64,000 nt of DNA from Fulvia fulva. Lineage: Eukaryota > Ascomycota > Dothideomycetes > Mycosphaerellales > Mycosphaerellaceae. Under the pieces are notes generated by a model that had not been told where the DNA came from, did no database searches, and worked only from the letters and a program-made list of their open reading frames with translations. Positions 1 through 10,379 of this stretch are shown piece by piece. The position numbers and the translations under genes were made by a program. How positions within the stretch are numbered: position 1 is the first letter of the stretch; each line of letters starts with the position of its first letter. Location of the stretch: NCBI RefSeq assembly GCF_020509005.1, contig NC_063018.1, forward strand, positions 4,402,001 through 4,466,000, given 5' to 3'.

Positions 1-1543
1 ACGATCTGAAGGCCGCGAGTCTCAGCCTATCGATATACAAGATGGCGCGACCGATGCCTCGTCTCGCCTATCATCGCTCGTCCCTGGAACACCAGCGCCC
101 GATGCGCCTCCTTCAGCTCAACAACAGGCTCCGGTCGCACAAATGGTAGCACCCCAGATGACACCGCCAGCTACACAAGAAACTCAAGCTCAAAGTACAA
201 CAGCGGAATGGAGTCTAGGCCCGCCCATCCCGCAGTTGACACCTCCCGCGACACAAGAATCGAACAAGAGAAAGTCTCCCGAGCATGACGATACACCTAA
301 TGACCAGAACAAGCGACAGCGCACCGGTTCAGAGCAGCAGACAGCACCGGGCTTACCACCTGGTGAAGTACAGCCGCCGTTGCGCATCGATGCCGATGGC
401 TATGCAATCCCTGCGTTGCCTGTCCCCGTGGACGCCCCAGCTGTCGTCGTAGTAGTAGAAGAAGAAGAGCCAGCGCCGCCGCCGAAACGTGGTCGAGGTC
501 GGCCCAAAAAGGTTGAGCCCCCGCCAATTGATATCTCTCGCGAGGAACTGGACGCCGAAGACTACCTCGAACTGCAGATTGAGCAGGCATTGAAGAACGG
601 CGAGGTCCAGGAGTCCATGAGCGAGGTCGAGAAGGTGCGAGAGGATGAGGAAAGAGAGAAGCGGATAGCCGAAGAAGCCGAACGAGCTCGATTGCTGGCT
701 GAGAAACAGCAGAAGATTGACACCGACAAGATCAAAGCGCGCAGAGAAGCACGCGGTCAGAATTGGTGGGGAGAAGCTCCTGAGTGGAGTCCCGGTGAGA
801 TCCTTACTGCGGAAGAGCTTGAGAAGGAGTTCGCAAACGACCCCGAGGTCGGCAACTGCTTGCTCGATGCAGACGAGGTCAGAATCAAGGAGCAAATCTG
901 GGTGGCGCACAACGAGGACTGGCTGCGGAAACAAGCTGAGAGAGACTTGCTTGCCAAAACCCAAAAGGCCAACGGTGGCAATAAACCTGGCAGAAAGAGC
1001 AAGAAAGGCGACAAGATCAAGAAGAAGCGTAGCAAGATGGGCGACGGTTCGGTCTTGACGGAGAGCAACACACCCATTGAGACCCCAGCCGATGCTGCTC
1101 GAGCTATGTTGGAGAAGCGTGCCCCACAGAAGTCTGCCCACGTCGACTTCAGCGCGCTGCAACGTATCTATGGTAGAGAGACGCCTTCGAGAGCCAGCAG
1201 CTCAAGCCCAGACGACAGTGGCACACCAAGCAGAGAGCAAAGCCGAAATGGTAGCGAATCTCCAGGGCCTTCAGAACCTGATGATCGTGGCGCTCCAGCT
1301 CGTCGCCGCCGCAGCAGTGCAAGTGCCCAAGCTGGTGATCAACAAGAGCCGGCTGCAGAGAATGATCCGTGGGCTGTCTTTGGCGAAGATCCGCCGAGAG
1401 AAGACGAGGAAGAAGAGGCAGCCGACTTCAACAAGGCCACCGACGAGTTTGGTGCCCTTCAATTCGACAATGGGAGTGACGACGGGAGTCCACAGCCTTA
1501 TGATTATAACGAAGATGACTACGGCGACCAGGAGGAGGTATAG
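1..1543 (+). CDS. BRF1: Transcription factor IIIB subunit Brf1, C-terminal part (5' end outside the window)
   Basis: The reading frame is open from the first bases of the window to a TAG at 1541-1543, so the N-terminal zinc ribbon and cyclin folds lie upstream. Brf1 bridges TBP and RNA polymerase III at tRNA and 5S genes in the nucleus. The visible part carries the Brf1 homology II block that clamps TBP: an acidic stretch, then DPEVGNCLLDADEVRIKE, IWVAHNEDWLRKQ, a lysine-rich linker and the closing motif HVDFSALQRIYG. These match the order known from yeast Brf1 (ELDCHLLNEEA, KERIWI, KINYDAI). Before this block are a proline/glutamine-rich segment and an AT-hook-like KRGRGRPKK. The tail is acidic and disordered. 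No intron is needed in this part. The identification rests on motif recall, not an alignment. Confidence 0.8.
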   Translation, partial: RSEGRESQPIDIQDGATDASSRLSSLVPGTPAPDAPPSAQQQAPVAQMVAPQMTPPATQETQAQSTTAEWSLGPPIPQLTPPATQESNKRKSPEHDDTPNDQNKRQRTGSEQQTAPGLPPGEVQPPLRIDADGYAIPALPVPVDAPAVVVVVEEEEPAPPPKRGRGRPKKVEPPPIDISREELDAEDYLELQIEQALKNGEVQESMSEVEKVREDEEREKRIAEEAERARLLAEKQQKIDTDKIKARREARGQNWWGEAPEWSPGEILTAEELEKEFANDPEVGNCLLDADEVRIKEQIWVAHNEDWLRKQAERDLLAKTQKANGGNKPGRKSKKGDKIKKKRSKMGDGSVLTESNTPIETPADAARAMLEKRAPQKSAHVDFSALQRIYGRETPSRASSSSPDDSGTPSREQSRNGSESPGPSEPDDRGAPARRRRSSASAQAGDQQEPAAENDPWAVFGEDPPREDEEEEAADFNKATDEFGALQFDNGSDDGSPQPYDYNEDDYGDQEEV

Positions 1544-2267
1544 CCTGTCCGTGTGGTCGGGCAAGATGCATGCTGCGCGCTGTGCGCAATACGATCCAGT
1601 TCCGATCAACTCTTGAACAACGACAGAAGCTTGTGTCTTGTAGATAGTCCACTTGCAACGATGGCCATTGGCTACATGCTACATAGTGACCTCCCAAGGA
1701 AAGTGTACGATTGTGCTCAAGTCTGAGGCTCTTGCGGCTTCAAAATCCGCATACGGTAGACGGTGAGCAGCACTATCGCCATTTCCTTTTACCTCCAGTC
1801 TAACAGTCGCCCATGTTCTGCGAGAGGTCGACGGAATTTGCGTCTCGCATACTCAGCTGCCGCTCTTTGGCGGTCTGGGCGTGGTGTAGTCTTGTGTATC
1901 TGAGTCTCGCTGCCGACCTCGATGACCGACTTGCTGGTATGTACGGCACATGGTATGTTGACAAGCACGCTCTGCAGGGACGTGGTTGGTTGAAGGAGTC
2001 CGCATCGATCATTGAGCCATGTTTGCTTGCCATGGCTGTTGGTCCTGGCTATCTGCCAGCTATCGTCGTTCCTAGACTATCGAACCAGGCTCCAGGACCG
2101 TCAGGAGAGAGATTGGGGCCTGGGTGATGCCGAGACGCTTCTCAGATGGACTAAGACAAAGCGAGACTGGATCGATGGGTCGGCGTTACGGCCTCAGACT
2201 CGAGAGCGGAGCTTCGAGAAAGCCCTGCTGGGGTCCGATCGATCTCTATGAGTCAAGTGCTCTCGTT
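1544..2267. other. Intergenic, no gene supported
   Basis: This lies between the convergent BRF1 and BTB genes. Short open frames exist (for example 1813-2127) but show no recognisable motif or codon pattern. It probably holds the two 3' UTRs. Confidence 0.5.
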
Positions 2268-3461
2268 CTAACGCACGCGTAGCCTTGGTCCTATTTGATG
2301 CGTGGCCTGCCTGCATAATGGGCCATCGTTCTGCTCTGCCCAAGGGTTTCTGGGAACGTCCGAAGCATGCAGCTCCACACAGTCCTCCTTGACGCACCGA
2401 AGACACAATCCCCTGCATGAGGTTTTTATCACTCGTTTTATTGTCGCCAACATCTGGTTCGCGTACGATTCGCATTGCCCTGGCAGGGCACAGCCATCCG
2501 CGATGTACTCGAATGGCTCAAACAGGTCCAGATACCCGATGGCGTCGCGAATGGTTATGCCTCGTGCCAAGAAGGGCGGAGGCCAGGTACTTCCGTTGTT
2601 GAATCCGTCAATGATGTGCTCCGTCAAGGTCTGGCTCATGTCGGATTGTTGACATGCATAACACCACATGTTGCTCACAGTGCTCGCATTCAGGTCATAG
2701 CCCAGTCGTTCGAAGAGTAAGCTTCGTCGTCCCTCGAGGAACACTGTAGAGACTGCTAGGATGGCGACACGGGCACTTCATCCTTCTACGCTGATACTTA
2801 CAGCGCGCGTTGAAGGGGGACAGCTTGCCACCGATCGTCTTTCTCAAGTCTGAGAACTGCGTTGTGCTGTGCTCAAGCATCAGCCGTGTTGCAATATCAA
2901 AAGCACGTTGTTGATCAAGCAGATACGCCGCTGTAGCGATGTGGATGGTGTACGCCGCGTCTTTTTGGCCCTTTGCGTCTGCTGGAGCATCATGTAGCAG
3001 TCCCTGAGAGGCGAGCCGTAGCGAGTCCACACAGCAATACTTGTCAATAACAACCGCGAGAGCAAGAATGCGCTCTGGTCCGCAAGTCTGGAGCGCGGGA
3101 GGGTGTTTCAAGTGCAGAAGATTGCACATATCGGACATTGCGAGTGATGCATCATCTGGGAGTCTGACAGTGGCCGGGTGGGCGGGGCTGCGGTCTTGCT
3201 CTCCTTCCAAGAAACGAGGGCCGAGTAGAGCGGCGAAGGACCGCGATGCCATACTAAGGACTGCAGATGACACCAATAGCTGGACGGGTTCGTCTTCCAC
3301 ATCTCTGGCAACCTCAAGTTTGACATCGCCGTGTGCTGCTATTTTCTCTGGACCATCTTGAGATCCCTGCCAGGACAGACATCAGCTCCCAATCACGCCA
3401 CCATGAGATCGTAGACAGAGTTCCAGCAAAGTCTGCGTCCCGGAGGTGGGAAATGTGACAT
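2268..3461 (-). CDS. BTB/POZ domain protein
   Basis: The product is a fungal BTB protein of about 361 aa; such proteins act as dimerisation or Cul3-adaptor modules, but the partner here is unknown. The BTB core reads DVKLEVARD, then PVQLLVSSAVLSMASRSFA and ALLGPRFLEG, typical of the ascomycete family. The C-terminal half has the family's Cys-rich pattern (WCYACQQSD, WPPPFLARG, GLCLRCVKED). Proposed exons on the minus strand are 3417-3461, 2802-3366 and 2268-2743. The second intron (2744-2801, 58 nt) has a GTAAGT donor and a CTACAG acceptor and restores the frame exactly. The first intron (3367-3416, 50 nt) has a convincing branch and acceptor (CTGAT, GGCAG) but a weak GTCTAC donor, so the first 15 residues and the start at 3461 are tentative. 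The exon sum is a whole number of codons. Confidence 0.72.
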
Positions 3462-4059
3462 GCGTTGATTCTACAGAGAAGTCCGGAAGAAAGAGCTCCT
3501 TCGTCCTGTTTAGATCAGGCACCGCTGGCACCGCCAAAGCCATAAGCTAGCGTGTGATATACCACCACCAATCACATCTCCAAACACAGCCTTTGGACCA
3601 ACAACCTCACCTCGCATCCAAGCACTTCCCTGCAGACAATAAGGACGACACCCACCACGCCGGCAACACCTCAAAGGCTTTGAAGCCTCACGAACAGCCT
3701 CCGTATGCACTGTTCGTAACATAATAAGATCTGATTACAATCCATCCACGGCACTTCCACAACACGACCGAACCGCACAACCGCAATGCCGATGTCGTGC
3801 TTGCACCGCTGGGCTGCCGGTCTCACATCATTCGCCAGAGGAGCTGCAAGCTCACTCTGAGCGATTCTAATGCCCATTGCTTATGTCCGTGGGTGCTGGT
3901 ATACCGCTATCGCCATAAGAGGGCATGTAAACATTGTAGGTCAATCATCACAGCTCTGTTCTGCTCTGCTCTCATTGTACTCTACTTCCTGTCTCGTCTT
4001 GGCCTACCACTCGATTCAGCTACGACTCGATCCAGCCAGTACCCACACAACAGCCCACC
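3462..4059. other. Divergent intergenic region
   Basis: About 600 bp separate the BTB start from the flavin monooxygenase start and should contain both promoters. Nothing else could be recognised. Confidence 0.4.
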
Positions 4060-5529
4060 ATGGCGAACGACCACCCTCACAAACAACTACACCTCACAGC
4101 CTTCATGCGCCCAGTATCGCTACACACTGGCGCATGGCGATATCCCGGCGCCGCCCCCGACGCAAACTTCAACCTCTCCCACCTCAAAACCTACATCCAG
4201 ACCCTCGAAGCCGCCAAATTCGACGCCTTCTTCATGGCCGACCACCTCGCCGTCCTAAACATGCCCACCGCCGCCCTGCAACGCTCCCACACCACCACCT
4301 CCTTCGAACCCTTCACCCTCCTCTCGGCCCTCTCCCAACACACCACCCATATCGGCCTCGCCGCCACAGCCTCAACAACATACGACGAACCCTACCATAT
4401 CGCGCGGCGCTTTGCGAGTCTGGATCATTTATCCGGGGGCAGGGCGGCGTGGAATATTGTGACGACGGGGAATCCGGAGTCTTCCAAGAATTTTGGCTTC
4501 GAGGAGCACATGCAGCATACGGATCGGTATAAGCGCGCGAGGGAGTTTTATGATGTGGTGACGGGGTTGTGGGATTCTTTTGCGGATGATGCGTTTCCGA
4601 GGGATGTAGAATCAGGAATGTACCTGGACCCAGAGAAGATGCACGTCCTCAATCACAAAGGCGACGATCTCTCGGTGCGGGGGCCTTTGAATATTGCTCG
4701 CCCTATTCAGGGCTGGCCGGTTATTGTGCAAGCGGGTCAGAGTGAGCCGGGACGACAACTGGCTGCTGAAACGGCGGAGTTGGTGTTCTGTTCGCCGAAG
4801 GATTTGAAGGGTGCGAAAGAGCTGTATGCAGATATCAAATCTCGCGTGGAGAAGGCAGGGCGGAAGAGAGAACATCTCAAGATCTTGCCCGCGGCGATGA
4901 TAATCGTAGGTGATTCGGCCGAGGACGCGCAGGAGAAGAGGTTGTTGCTGGATAGTAAGGTGCACTACGACAGCGCTATTGCCAGTCTTTCCATCGCCCT
5001 GGGCTGCGACGCGAGCCAATTCGAGCCTGATGCGCCGCTTCCAAAGGTCATGCCGGAGACGAATGCGAGTCATACAGCGAGGCAGGGAGTCATCAATCTA
5101 GCGGAGGAGGAAGGGTTGACGGTGCGGCAGCTGGCGCAGAGGTATGGTGGGTATTCTGGTTTGGCGTTTGTGGGGAGCCCGGACAGTATTGCGGATGAGA
5201 TGGAGGTGTGGTTGAGGGAGGAGGGGTGTGATGGGTTTACGTGTACGATGCCGTATCTGCCGCAGGGGCTTGATGATATTGCGAAGAGACTTGTGCCGGT
5301 GTTGCAAGAACGAGGTTTGTTCAGGAAGGAGTATGAGGGCTCGACGTTGAGGGAGCATCTTGGATTGCCACGGCCGAAGAATCGATTCTTCCCGGATGCG
5401 CCTGCTACGGATGGGACGAACGGCGTGAATGGCGTGAACAGCGCCAAGGAGGAGCCATATCGGTATGTCAGCCAGTCGATGAGTGGTCAAAGCACGCCAG
5501 TATTCCAGAATGTCAGGTATCAAGGATGA
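4060..5529 (+). CDS. FMN-dependent monooxygenase, NtaA/SnaA/DszA type (bacterial luciferase-like fold)
   Basis: The single-exon product has 489 aa, near the usual 440-490 aa of this family. These two-component flavin monooxygenases use FMNH2 delivered by a partner reductase to oxidise small molecules such as nitrilotriacetate, dibenzothiophene sulfone or pristinamycin precursors; the substrate cannot be read here. Family motifs are in order: GAWRYPGA near the N terminus, KFDAFFMADHLA, the hallmark HLSGGRAAWNIVTT near residue 125, GWPVIVQAGQSEPGR near residue 220, and GCDGFTCTMPYLP near residue 395. A variable Asn/Gly-rich tail follows. The ATG at 4060 gives a family-like start. No reductase gene lies nearby. 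The coding strand is strongly C-rich up to about 4,390 and G-rich afterwards (see findings). Its stop is 22 bp from the stop of the convergent RNH202. Confidence 0.85.
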   Translation: MANDHPHKQLHLTAFMRPVSLHTGAWRYPGAAPDANFNLSHLKTYIQTLEAAKFDAFFMADHLAVLNMPTAALQRSHTTTSFEPFTLLSALSQHTTHIGLAATASTTYDEPYHIARRFASLDHLSGGRAAWNIVTTGNPESSKNFGFEEHMQHTDRYKRAREFYDVVTGLWDSFADDAFPRDVESGMYLDPEKMHVLNHKGDDLSVRGPLNIARPIQGWPVIVQAGQSEPGRQLAAETAELVFCSPKDLKGAKELYADIKSRVEKAGRKREHLKILPAAMIIVGDSAEDAQEKRLLLDSKVHYDSAIASLSIALGCDASQFEPDAPLPKVMPETNASHTARQGVINLAEEEGLTVRQLAQRYGGYSGLAFVGSPDSIADEMEVWLREEGCDGFTCTMPYLPQGLDDIAKRLVPVLQERGLFRKEYEGSTLREHLGLPRPKNRFFPDAPATDGTNGVNGVNSAKEEPYRYVSQSMSGQSTPVFQNVRYQG

Positions 5530-5551
5530 CGACAGCTTCTGAAAGTATGTC

Positions 5552-6844
5552 TCATTTCTTCGCTGCTGCCTTGGTAAAGAAGCTACTCATCTTCTTCATG
5601 CCGGTCGTGTTCACCTTGGCTAGCTGCTTGACACCGTGGCTGGTATTCTTCTTGCGGGCGTCTTCTTCCTCCTTTTTGCGCTTTTTGGCCTCTGCTTTGT
5701 CGAGAGCTTCTTCGTCGTCCACGGCACTTCGTTTGTGGGAGATGTTGTCGCTTAATGAGCGCAGGGCTTGGGCTTGCTTTTTGAGGGAAGCGACGTGTTC
5801 GAGGTGTTTGTCTAGCGGCGAGAAATCGATTGATGTGACGGTCTCGTCTTTGAGGAGAGGTTGTATCTTGCTGCGGATTGCCGGTGCCACGTAAGATGCA
5901 AGCATGAAGTCGAGTGCCACACGAAGTCGCAGGAGCTCGACAGCTTGGCTTGGTGGTAAAGTCGTGTCTTCTGGCAGTGCGACAGATGTGGCAGCAGTCG
6001 AGACAGATGTGACTGTGGTCACTGAAGCGTCCGTTGCCTGCGACTGCGCTTCAGAAGCAGACTCGCTCTCAGCACCAGGCGTAGCATCGTCCGCAGCAAT
6101 GCTGATACTGCTCTCCTCCCGCTTTATGCTCAGCACCGGCACGTCCAGAGCTCGCTTGACGAACTTGTCCTCCATGCTGGCGGGCAGGCCCTTTTGGGTC
6201 ATTTTTCTCGCCTTCGAGACCAGCTCTTTGACCAGCTTGGGGAGCGACAAGGCATACATCTTCTCATCGCCCACGTCCATGTAGTCACATACTGCTTCCA
6301 TTCGTGACTCCATGATCTTTTCGAGCGGTCCGGGTTGATTAGGATGTATGATGTGTGCCAGCTGTTTTGAGTGCTCTGTGAGCTTTGCTAGGTAGTCTGA
6401 CGGTGCCAGATACTCTTGTCCAAGGCTTTCGACATCGCCAGCCAGGGAGGGAAGGAGCATGCATAGAGGGTCGACGGGCGTCGCAACGAGCATATTCGGT
6501 GCCTGAAGAACGTATCCTGCGTCCTTGCCGTCTTCCTGAGCCTGTTCTGTCCCATCCTGATTCCGATCTGGCGCCAGCAGCCAACTTCTTTGCTCCCTCT
6601 TCGGCGCTCCAACTTTTGTGAACTCGTAGAATCCCTTGTTTGGACATACCAGATACCGACTCGGAATGTCTGTTGCAGGATCTGGTATCGTCACGATTCG
6701 TGCTTCCGACGACGTTTCCTTTGGCAGCACGAAGACGTGTGGAGGGTTGGGGACACTCGCATCTATTCTCTTTGTCGTTGGCTTGGTGGACCCGCGTTCA
6801 TCTTTCTTCGTCGCAGCTGCAGGTTTCGATCGTGTTTTTGCCAT
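5552..6844 (-). CDS. RNH202: Ribonuclease H2 subunit B (Rnh202)
   Basis: The 430-aa product is the non-catalytic B subunit of heterotrimeric RNase H2, which removes misincorporated ribonucleotides and RNA from RNA:DNA hybrids in the nucleus. N-terminal motifs are typical: PPHVFVLPKETSSEAR, then PSRYLVCPNKGFYEFTKVG (triple-barrel domain). A helical domain follows around residues 150-220 (PLCMLLPSL, DYMDVGDEKMYALS). A Ser/Thr/Ala-rich linker leads to a lysine-rich tail. The last residues, KKMSSFFTKAAAKK, fit a PCNA-interacting peptide (x-x-h-x-x-F-F) and recall the MSFF motif at the end of yeast Rnh202. The ATG at 6844 lies 269 bp from the divergent MCM10 start, so the two genes share a promoter region. 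Confidence 0.87.
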   Translation of the reverse strand: MAKTRSKPAAATKKDERGSTKPTTKRIDASVPNPPHVFVLPKETSSEARIVTIPDPATDIPSRYLVCPNKGFYEFTKVGAPKREQRSWLLAPDRNQDGTEQAQEDGKDAGYVLQAPNMLVATPVDPLCMLLPSLAGDVESLGQEYLAPSDYLAKLTEHSKQLAHIIHPNQPGPLEKIMESRMEAVCDYMDVGDEKMYALSLPKLVKELVSKARKMTQKGLPASMEDKFVKRALDVPVLSIKREESSISIAADDATPGAESESASEAQSQATDASVTTVTSVSTAATSVALPEDTTLPPSQAVELLRLRVALDFMLASYVAPAIRSKIQPLLKDETVTSIDFSPLDKHLEHVASLKKQAQALRSLSDNISHKRSAVDDEEALDKAEAKKRKKEEEDARKKNTSHGVKQLAKVNTTGMKKMSSFFTKAAAKK

Positions 6845-7113
6845 GGTGTATGATCTTCATCCAAGTCGCAAGATCAAACAACGCGACATCCAACAGTCCA
6901 AGATGTGCAGAAAACAAATTGTCGATGTTGGGTGGTGAAGTAATGGCTCAGCAATGTGACGCGACTTGATCACGTCCACGACACGAAGTCCAGTTCTTGG
7001 AAGCTTCAACTCTGGAACCATGGTCCTGGCTGCTTTACGTGACACAGACAAACACTCCTGCGACAACATCAACACAACATGCGCCCTCGAGTGTATCGTC
7101 TGCCACTGCCACA
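6845..7113. promoter_or_regulatory. Shared RNH202/MCM10 promoter with two ACGCGAC elements
   Basis: This 269-bp divergent spacer contains the heptamer ACGCGAC twice in the same orientation, at 6881-6887 and 6959-6965. The core ACGCG is the recognition core of MBF/DSC1-type Swi6-Mbp1 regulators (MCB element, ACGCGT), which activate replication genes at G1/S in yeasts. Both flanking genes act in DNA replication or maintenance. Binding here is an inference from the motif. Confidence 0.45.
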
Positions 7114-9558
7114 ATGGTAGTCGTCCGAGAGTCGCCGCGCTCCAAATTGTCTCCCGACAAGAACACGACCCAATGGCCGCCCAAATCACCTTTCCAGGCT
7201 TTGCTCTCCTCGCCGAGCGGTAGGAAGAGATGGCAGGATCGCCAAAGTCGCGCAGGTGACAGGAGCCCGTCGCCGAGTCCCTCGAAACCTTTGCGCAGTA
7301 CGAGAGCTCTTGACGAGTTGGCAGATATGGACGACGAGGATGGAGACGAGGACGAGGAGACGCTGCAACTGCAGCTGCAGGCAATACAGGCTAAGCTGAA
7401 GCTGAAGAAGCTGCAAGCGAAGCAGAGGTCGAGTGGAGACGGCGCGAGTAGTGGACGAGAGAGCAGACAGGACAGTGTCAGATCATCTTCCCCGAGGACG
7501 CGCAACATATCGCCCACGAGACTGTACAAAGCTGCTGTAGAAGTGCCCCTTTCGCCGGTGAGGAACGTCAGGGAGCCGCAGGAACAACTATCACCAGCAC
7601 GGCAGCGATTGGGTCTGCCAGCAGTTCGTCGGGCAGAAGCCGTGTCACTCAAGAGATCAAGCCATGGAAACCAGATCAAACGTTCGAGGTCACACCAGTC
7701 GCTGCAATCCGCGATCAAGGACGATATCCCCAAAGTCTCGAGCTTCAGCCAGCGATTGGCTCAGAGCAAGACTGAGTCGGATGAGAAGAAGGCAAAGCAA
7801 GAACGCATTGAGAAGGTGCGAAGCTCTGGATTCGCCCACAGGCAGGATGATACCGTAAGGACACAACAAACACCAAATCCTCGAACGGCGCGGACCCTAG
7901 ATACTGCAGAGAGGCCTTTGTCAGCCGGACAGGCGCGCGGGCGAGAGCCAGCGACCTCAGGTATCCGTCGATCGGACTCAGCACGAACTCCACGAGAGGA
8001 TCAGCAGCCTCGAGCACGGCCGAAACCGATCAACCCGGGAGCGTACGGTCAAGATTCGGGTACAGGACATGCTGGCAATGACAGTGACAAATCTCCATAC
8101 GTCGAGGATGTCGACGATGATGCTGGCTACGACCCCTTCTCGAAAGTTCACCTGAAGAAGCGCCACATTCAGCACTCTGTTGTGGCACGGGAGATGGAGG
8201 GTAAAGAAATATACACCCTGCCGCGGTTGCTGAAAGAAGTGAAATCGCCGGAATACGAGCCTCCAGATTGCGAGACAGACTACATTCTGTTTGCCGTCCT
8301 CGCCTCGAAGTCCAGTCCGCTCGATCAGCAACAATCCCATAAGAGTGCAGATAAGTCGAAAGAGGACTACGATACGCCTCGCAACAAGTTCATGGTGCTA
8401 AAGCTGTGTGATTTGAAGTGGGAGATTGACTGCTTTCTCTTCGGCACAGCGTTCAACCAGTTCTGGAAGCTCACACCAGGCACACTGCTTGCTATCATGA
8501 ATCCCGCTATTCTTCCACCCAAAGGCAACCAGCACGATGGCAAGTTCTCTCTGAAACTTGGGAGCAGCGAAGATGCGGTGATGGAGGTTGGTCTCGCGCG
8601 CGATCTTGGCTACTGTAGTGCTACCAAGAGGGACGGGCAGAAGTGTACAGAGTGGATCGACAAGCGCAAGACTGAAGCGTGCGAGTTTCACCTCAACCTC
8701 CAGATTGAGAAGGCACGCAAAGGCAACATGACGGTTAACACAATGTTCCGCGGTACAGGCAATCCCCAAGACCGGATTAAGAGTAAGGTCGCGAAGGATG
8801 CTGAATTGCGCAAGAAGAAGATTGGTGGCCAGCACCATCGCGAATATGGTCAGCTCTACCACGTCGCCGGAAATGGTAAGAGTGCCGCGAGTCTTCTTGA
8901 CTCTGAAGACATGGATGCTTTGCACAATATGACTCAAGAAGAGGCTTCACGCAAACGCCTCGCGAATGCACAGAAGGAGCGTGACCTAGCGAAGAAGCTA
9001 GGTGAGATGGGCAGCGGACCCGGAGCAGAGTATCTTCGACCGAAGCATACCACAACCACCACTATCACATCGACGACATCACACAAGGCCACAGCCTCAG
9101 AAGAAGCCCGAAAGGAACTTTTCGCCAAACCCTCCGCCTCAGAACTCGGCCTGCTGGGAAAGAAGTCTACAGACGTCCACATGTCCCCACCCAAAGACCG
9201 CAAGAAGCACTTCGGCCTCGGAGCTATCTCCATGGCGAACAACAGCAGCGGCAGCAAGTCCTCTACACCCATGGGCTGGGGCGGCGCGAAGAAGGCTGGC
9301 CTCATCCAGCCGAAGGAGAGTCGACTCGGCAGTCCTGAGCGTGGTCAGACGAAGCTCTCCATTGAGAATACACGGCCTGATCTGGTACGACCGAGGTCGC
9401 AGAATAGTAGTCTCAGAAGCGCTGGGTCGTCGAGTCCGATCAAGAAGAAGGCGAGGTATTTGTTAGAGGAGAAGGGGATTAGGACGCCGGGACGGGATAG
9501 TTTACCTGGTGCTGGGGTTGGGGTGGAGGATGATGATGATGATTTGGATATTGTATAA
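7114..9558 (+). CDS. MCM10: DNA replication protein Mcm10
   Basis: Mcm10 activates the CMG helicase and supports origin firing and fork progression. The ATG at 7114 is the first in frame and gives 814 aa, the usual fungal size. An acidic patch and a Lys/Leu-rich predicted coiled coil lie around residues 70-110 (LQLQLQAIQAKLKLKKLQ). Next comes a long disordered Ser/Arg/Pro region. The conserved core begins near residue 390: an OB fold with NKFMVLKLCDLKWEID, FLFGTAFNQFWKL and PGTLLAIMNPAILPP, followed by the Mcm10/DnaG-type zinc finger near residues 497-525, with Cys in LGYCSATKRDGQKC, EACEFHL providing the last Cys and His. A basic linker (FRGTGNPQDRIKSK) follows. The C-terminal half is disordered and ends in an Asp-rich tail. 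There are no introns. The last ~150 bp are notably G-rich after a C-rich stretch. Confidence 0.88.
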   Translation: MVVVRESPRSKLSPDKNTTQWPPKSPFQALLSSPSGRKRWQDRQSRAGDRSPSPSPSKPLRSTRALDELADMDDEDGDEDEETLQLQLQAIQAKLKLKKLQAKQRSSGDGASSGRESRQDSVRSSSPRTRNISPTRLYKAAVEVPLSPVRNVREPQEQLSPARQRLGLPAVRRAEAVSLKRSSHGNQIKRSRSHQSLQSAIKDDIPKVSSFSQRLAQSKTESDEKKAKQERIEKVRSSGFAHRQDDTVRTQQTPNPRTARTLDTAERPLSAGQARGREPATSGIRRSDSARTPREDQQPRARPKPINPGAYGQDSGTGHAGNDSDKSPYVEDVDDDAGYDPFSKVHLKKRHIQHSVVAREMEGKEIYTLPRLLKEVKSPEYEPPDCETDYILFAVLASKSSPLDQQQSHKSADKSKEDYDTPRNKFMVLKLCDLKWEIDCFLFGTAFNQFWKLTPGTLLAIMNPAILPPKGNQHDGKFSLKLGSSEDAVMEVGLARDLGYCSATKRDGQKCTEWIDKRKTEACEFHLNLQIEKARKGNMTVNTMFRGTGNPQDRIKSKVAKDAELRKKKIGGQHHREYGQLYHVAGNGKSAASLLDSEDMDALHNMTQEEASRKRLANAQKERDLAKKLGEMGSGPGAEYLRPKHTTTTTITSTTSHKATASEEARKELFAKPSASELGLLGKKSTDVHMSPPKDRKKHFGLGAISMANNSSGSKSSTPMGWGGAKKAGLIQPKESRLGSPERGQTKLSIENTRPDLVRPRSQNSSLRSAGSSSPIKKKARYLLEEKGIRTPGRDSLPGAGVGVEDDDDDLDIV

Positions 9559-10379
9559 CGAGGCCACAGGCTCATAACGCAGGACTGCGTGTGTTGTAGG
9601 GTAAGCAGACTTGCAAAGGCCATGCATAGCGCGATGAATATACGATGTTATGACTGTGGCTACCCGGTAGCGTTTCTTTTGGACAGCACCCAGGGGGAGC
9701 GGTGCGAGGGTCTATAGAACTACAGTACTCCGAAGCACTAGGATCCTCGCGGGCATTCTGCCTACAGTATGAGCTTGTCGTTGCGTTTATCGACCCTTCG
9801 TCGGATCCGATTGGTCAAGCGCAGCAGGAGTCAGCAAATGGTTGGTCTGAGAAGTCGCGGATACAGGGTATCCCAGGATGCGGAAAGGCTGATACATTGC
9901 CCACGGTACTTTCCCAAGCCACGCGACTCGGTATACAGAACCCCGACTCCATACCTCGACACGCATCGCCATCTTATCCACTCTAAACACCATTGTATCC
10001 TACCATCTTCGACCTTCTGTTCCGAGGAAGCTCTCTCAATCTATAAGAACATTCCATTCAACCGACTCGACCCAAGAGATAAGATTAACTTCTCTGATAC
10101 CCTGCTGCACAAAACTTGAGTAAGCTGCCATGCTCCGTTTCGGGGAGAGTCAGACCTGGGACACCTTGAGTCGAAAAGGTATTGCCCTGGAGCCACGACG
10201 AGGGGCAGCTATTGTGTTCGACCTCATTTTGCTGCCCCTTAGCACAATCGCACTGCGGATTCCGTCGACGACGATACTGACAGACTGCACGCTCCTTTCA
10301 TCACGACGCGCATTGCTGAATACTGGAGTAACGACACATCCATTATCTTGATATCTTCTGCGCATCACATTCCTTCACC
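9559..10379. other. Intergenic, no gene supported
   Basis: About 820 bp lie between MCM10 and the CFEM gene. Open frames are short and featureless. This is the expected CFEM promoter. Confidence 0.4.

Noticed and set aside
353..1162. 269-codon antisense frame in BRF1
   Set aside because: A shadow of the BRF1 coding frame; its Leu-rich hydrophobic translation comes from acidic/Lys codons read in reverse.
4060..5529. Horizontal transfer of the flavin monooxygenase from bacteria
   Set aside because: The family is also widespread in fungi, and the skew switch in this gene is shared with native neighbours; no positive evidence of transfer.
7035..7733. 232-codon antisense frame in MCM10
   Set aside because: A Ser/Leu-rich shadow opposite the Mcm10 N terminus.
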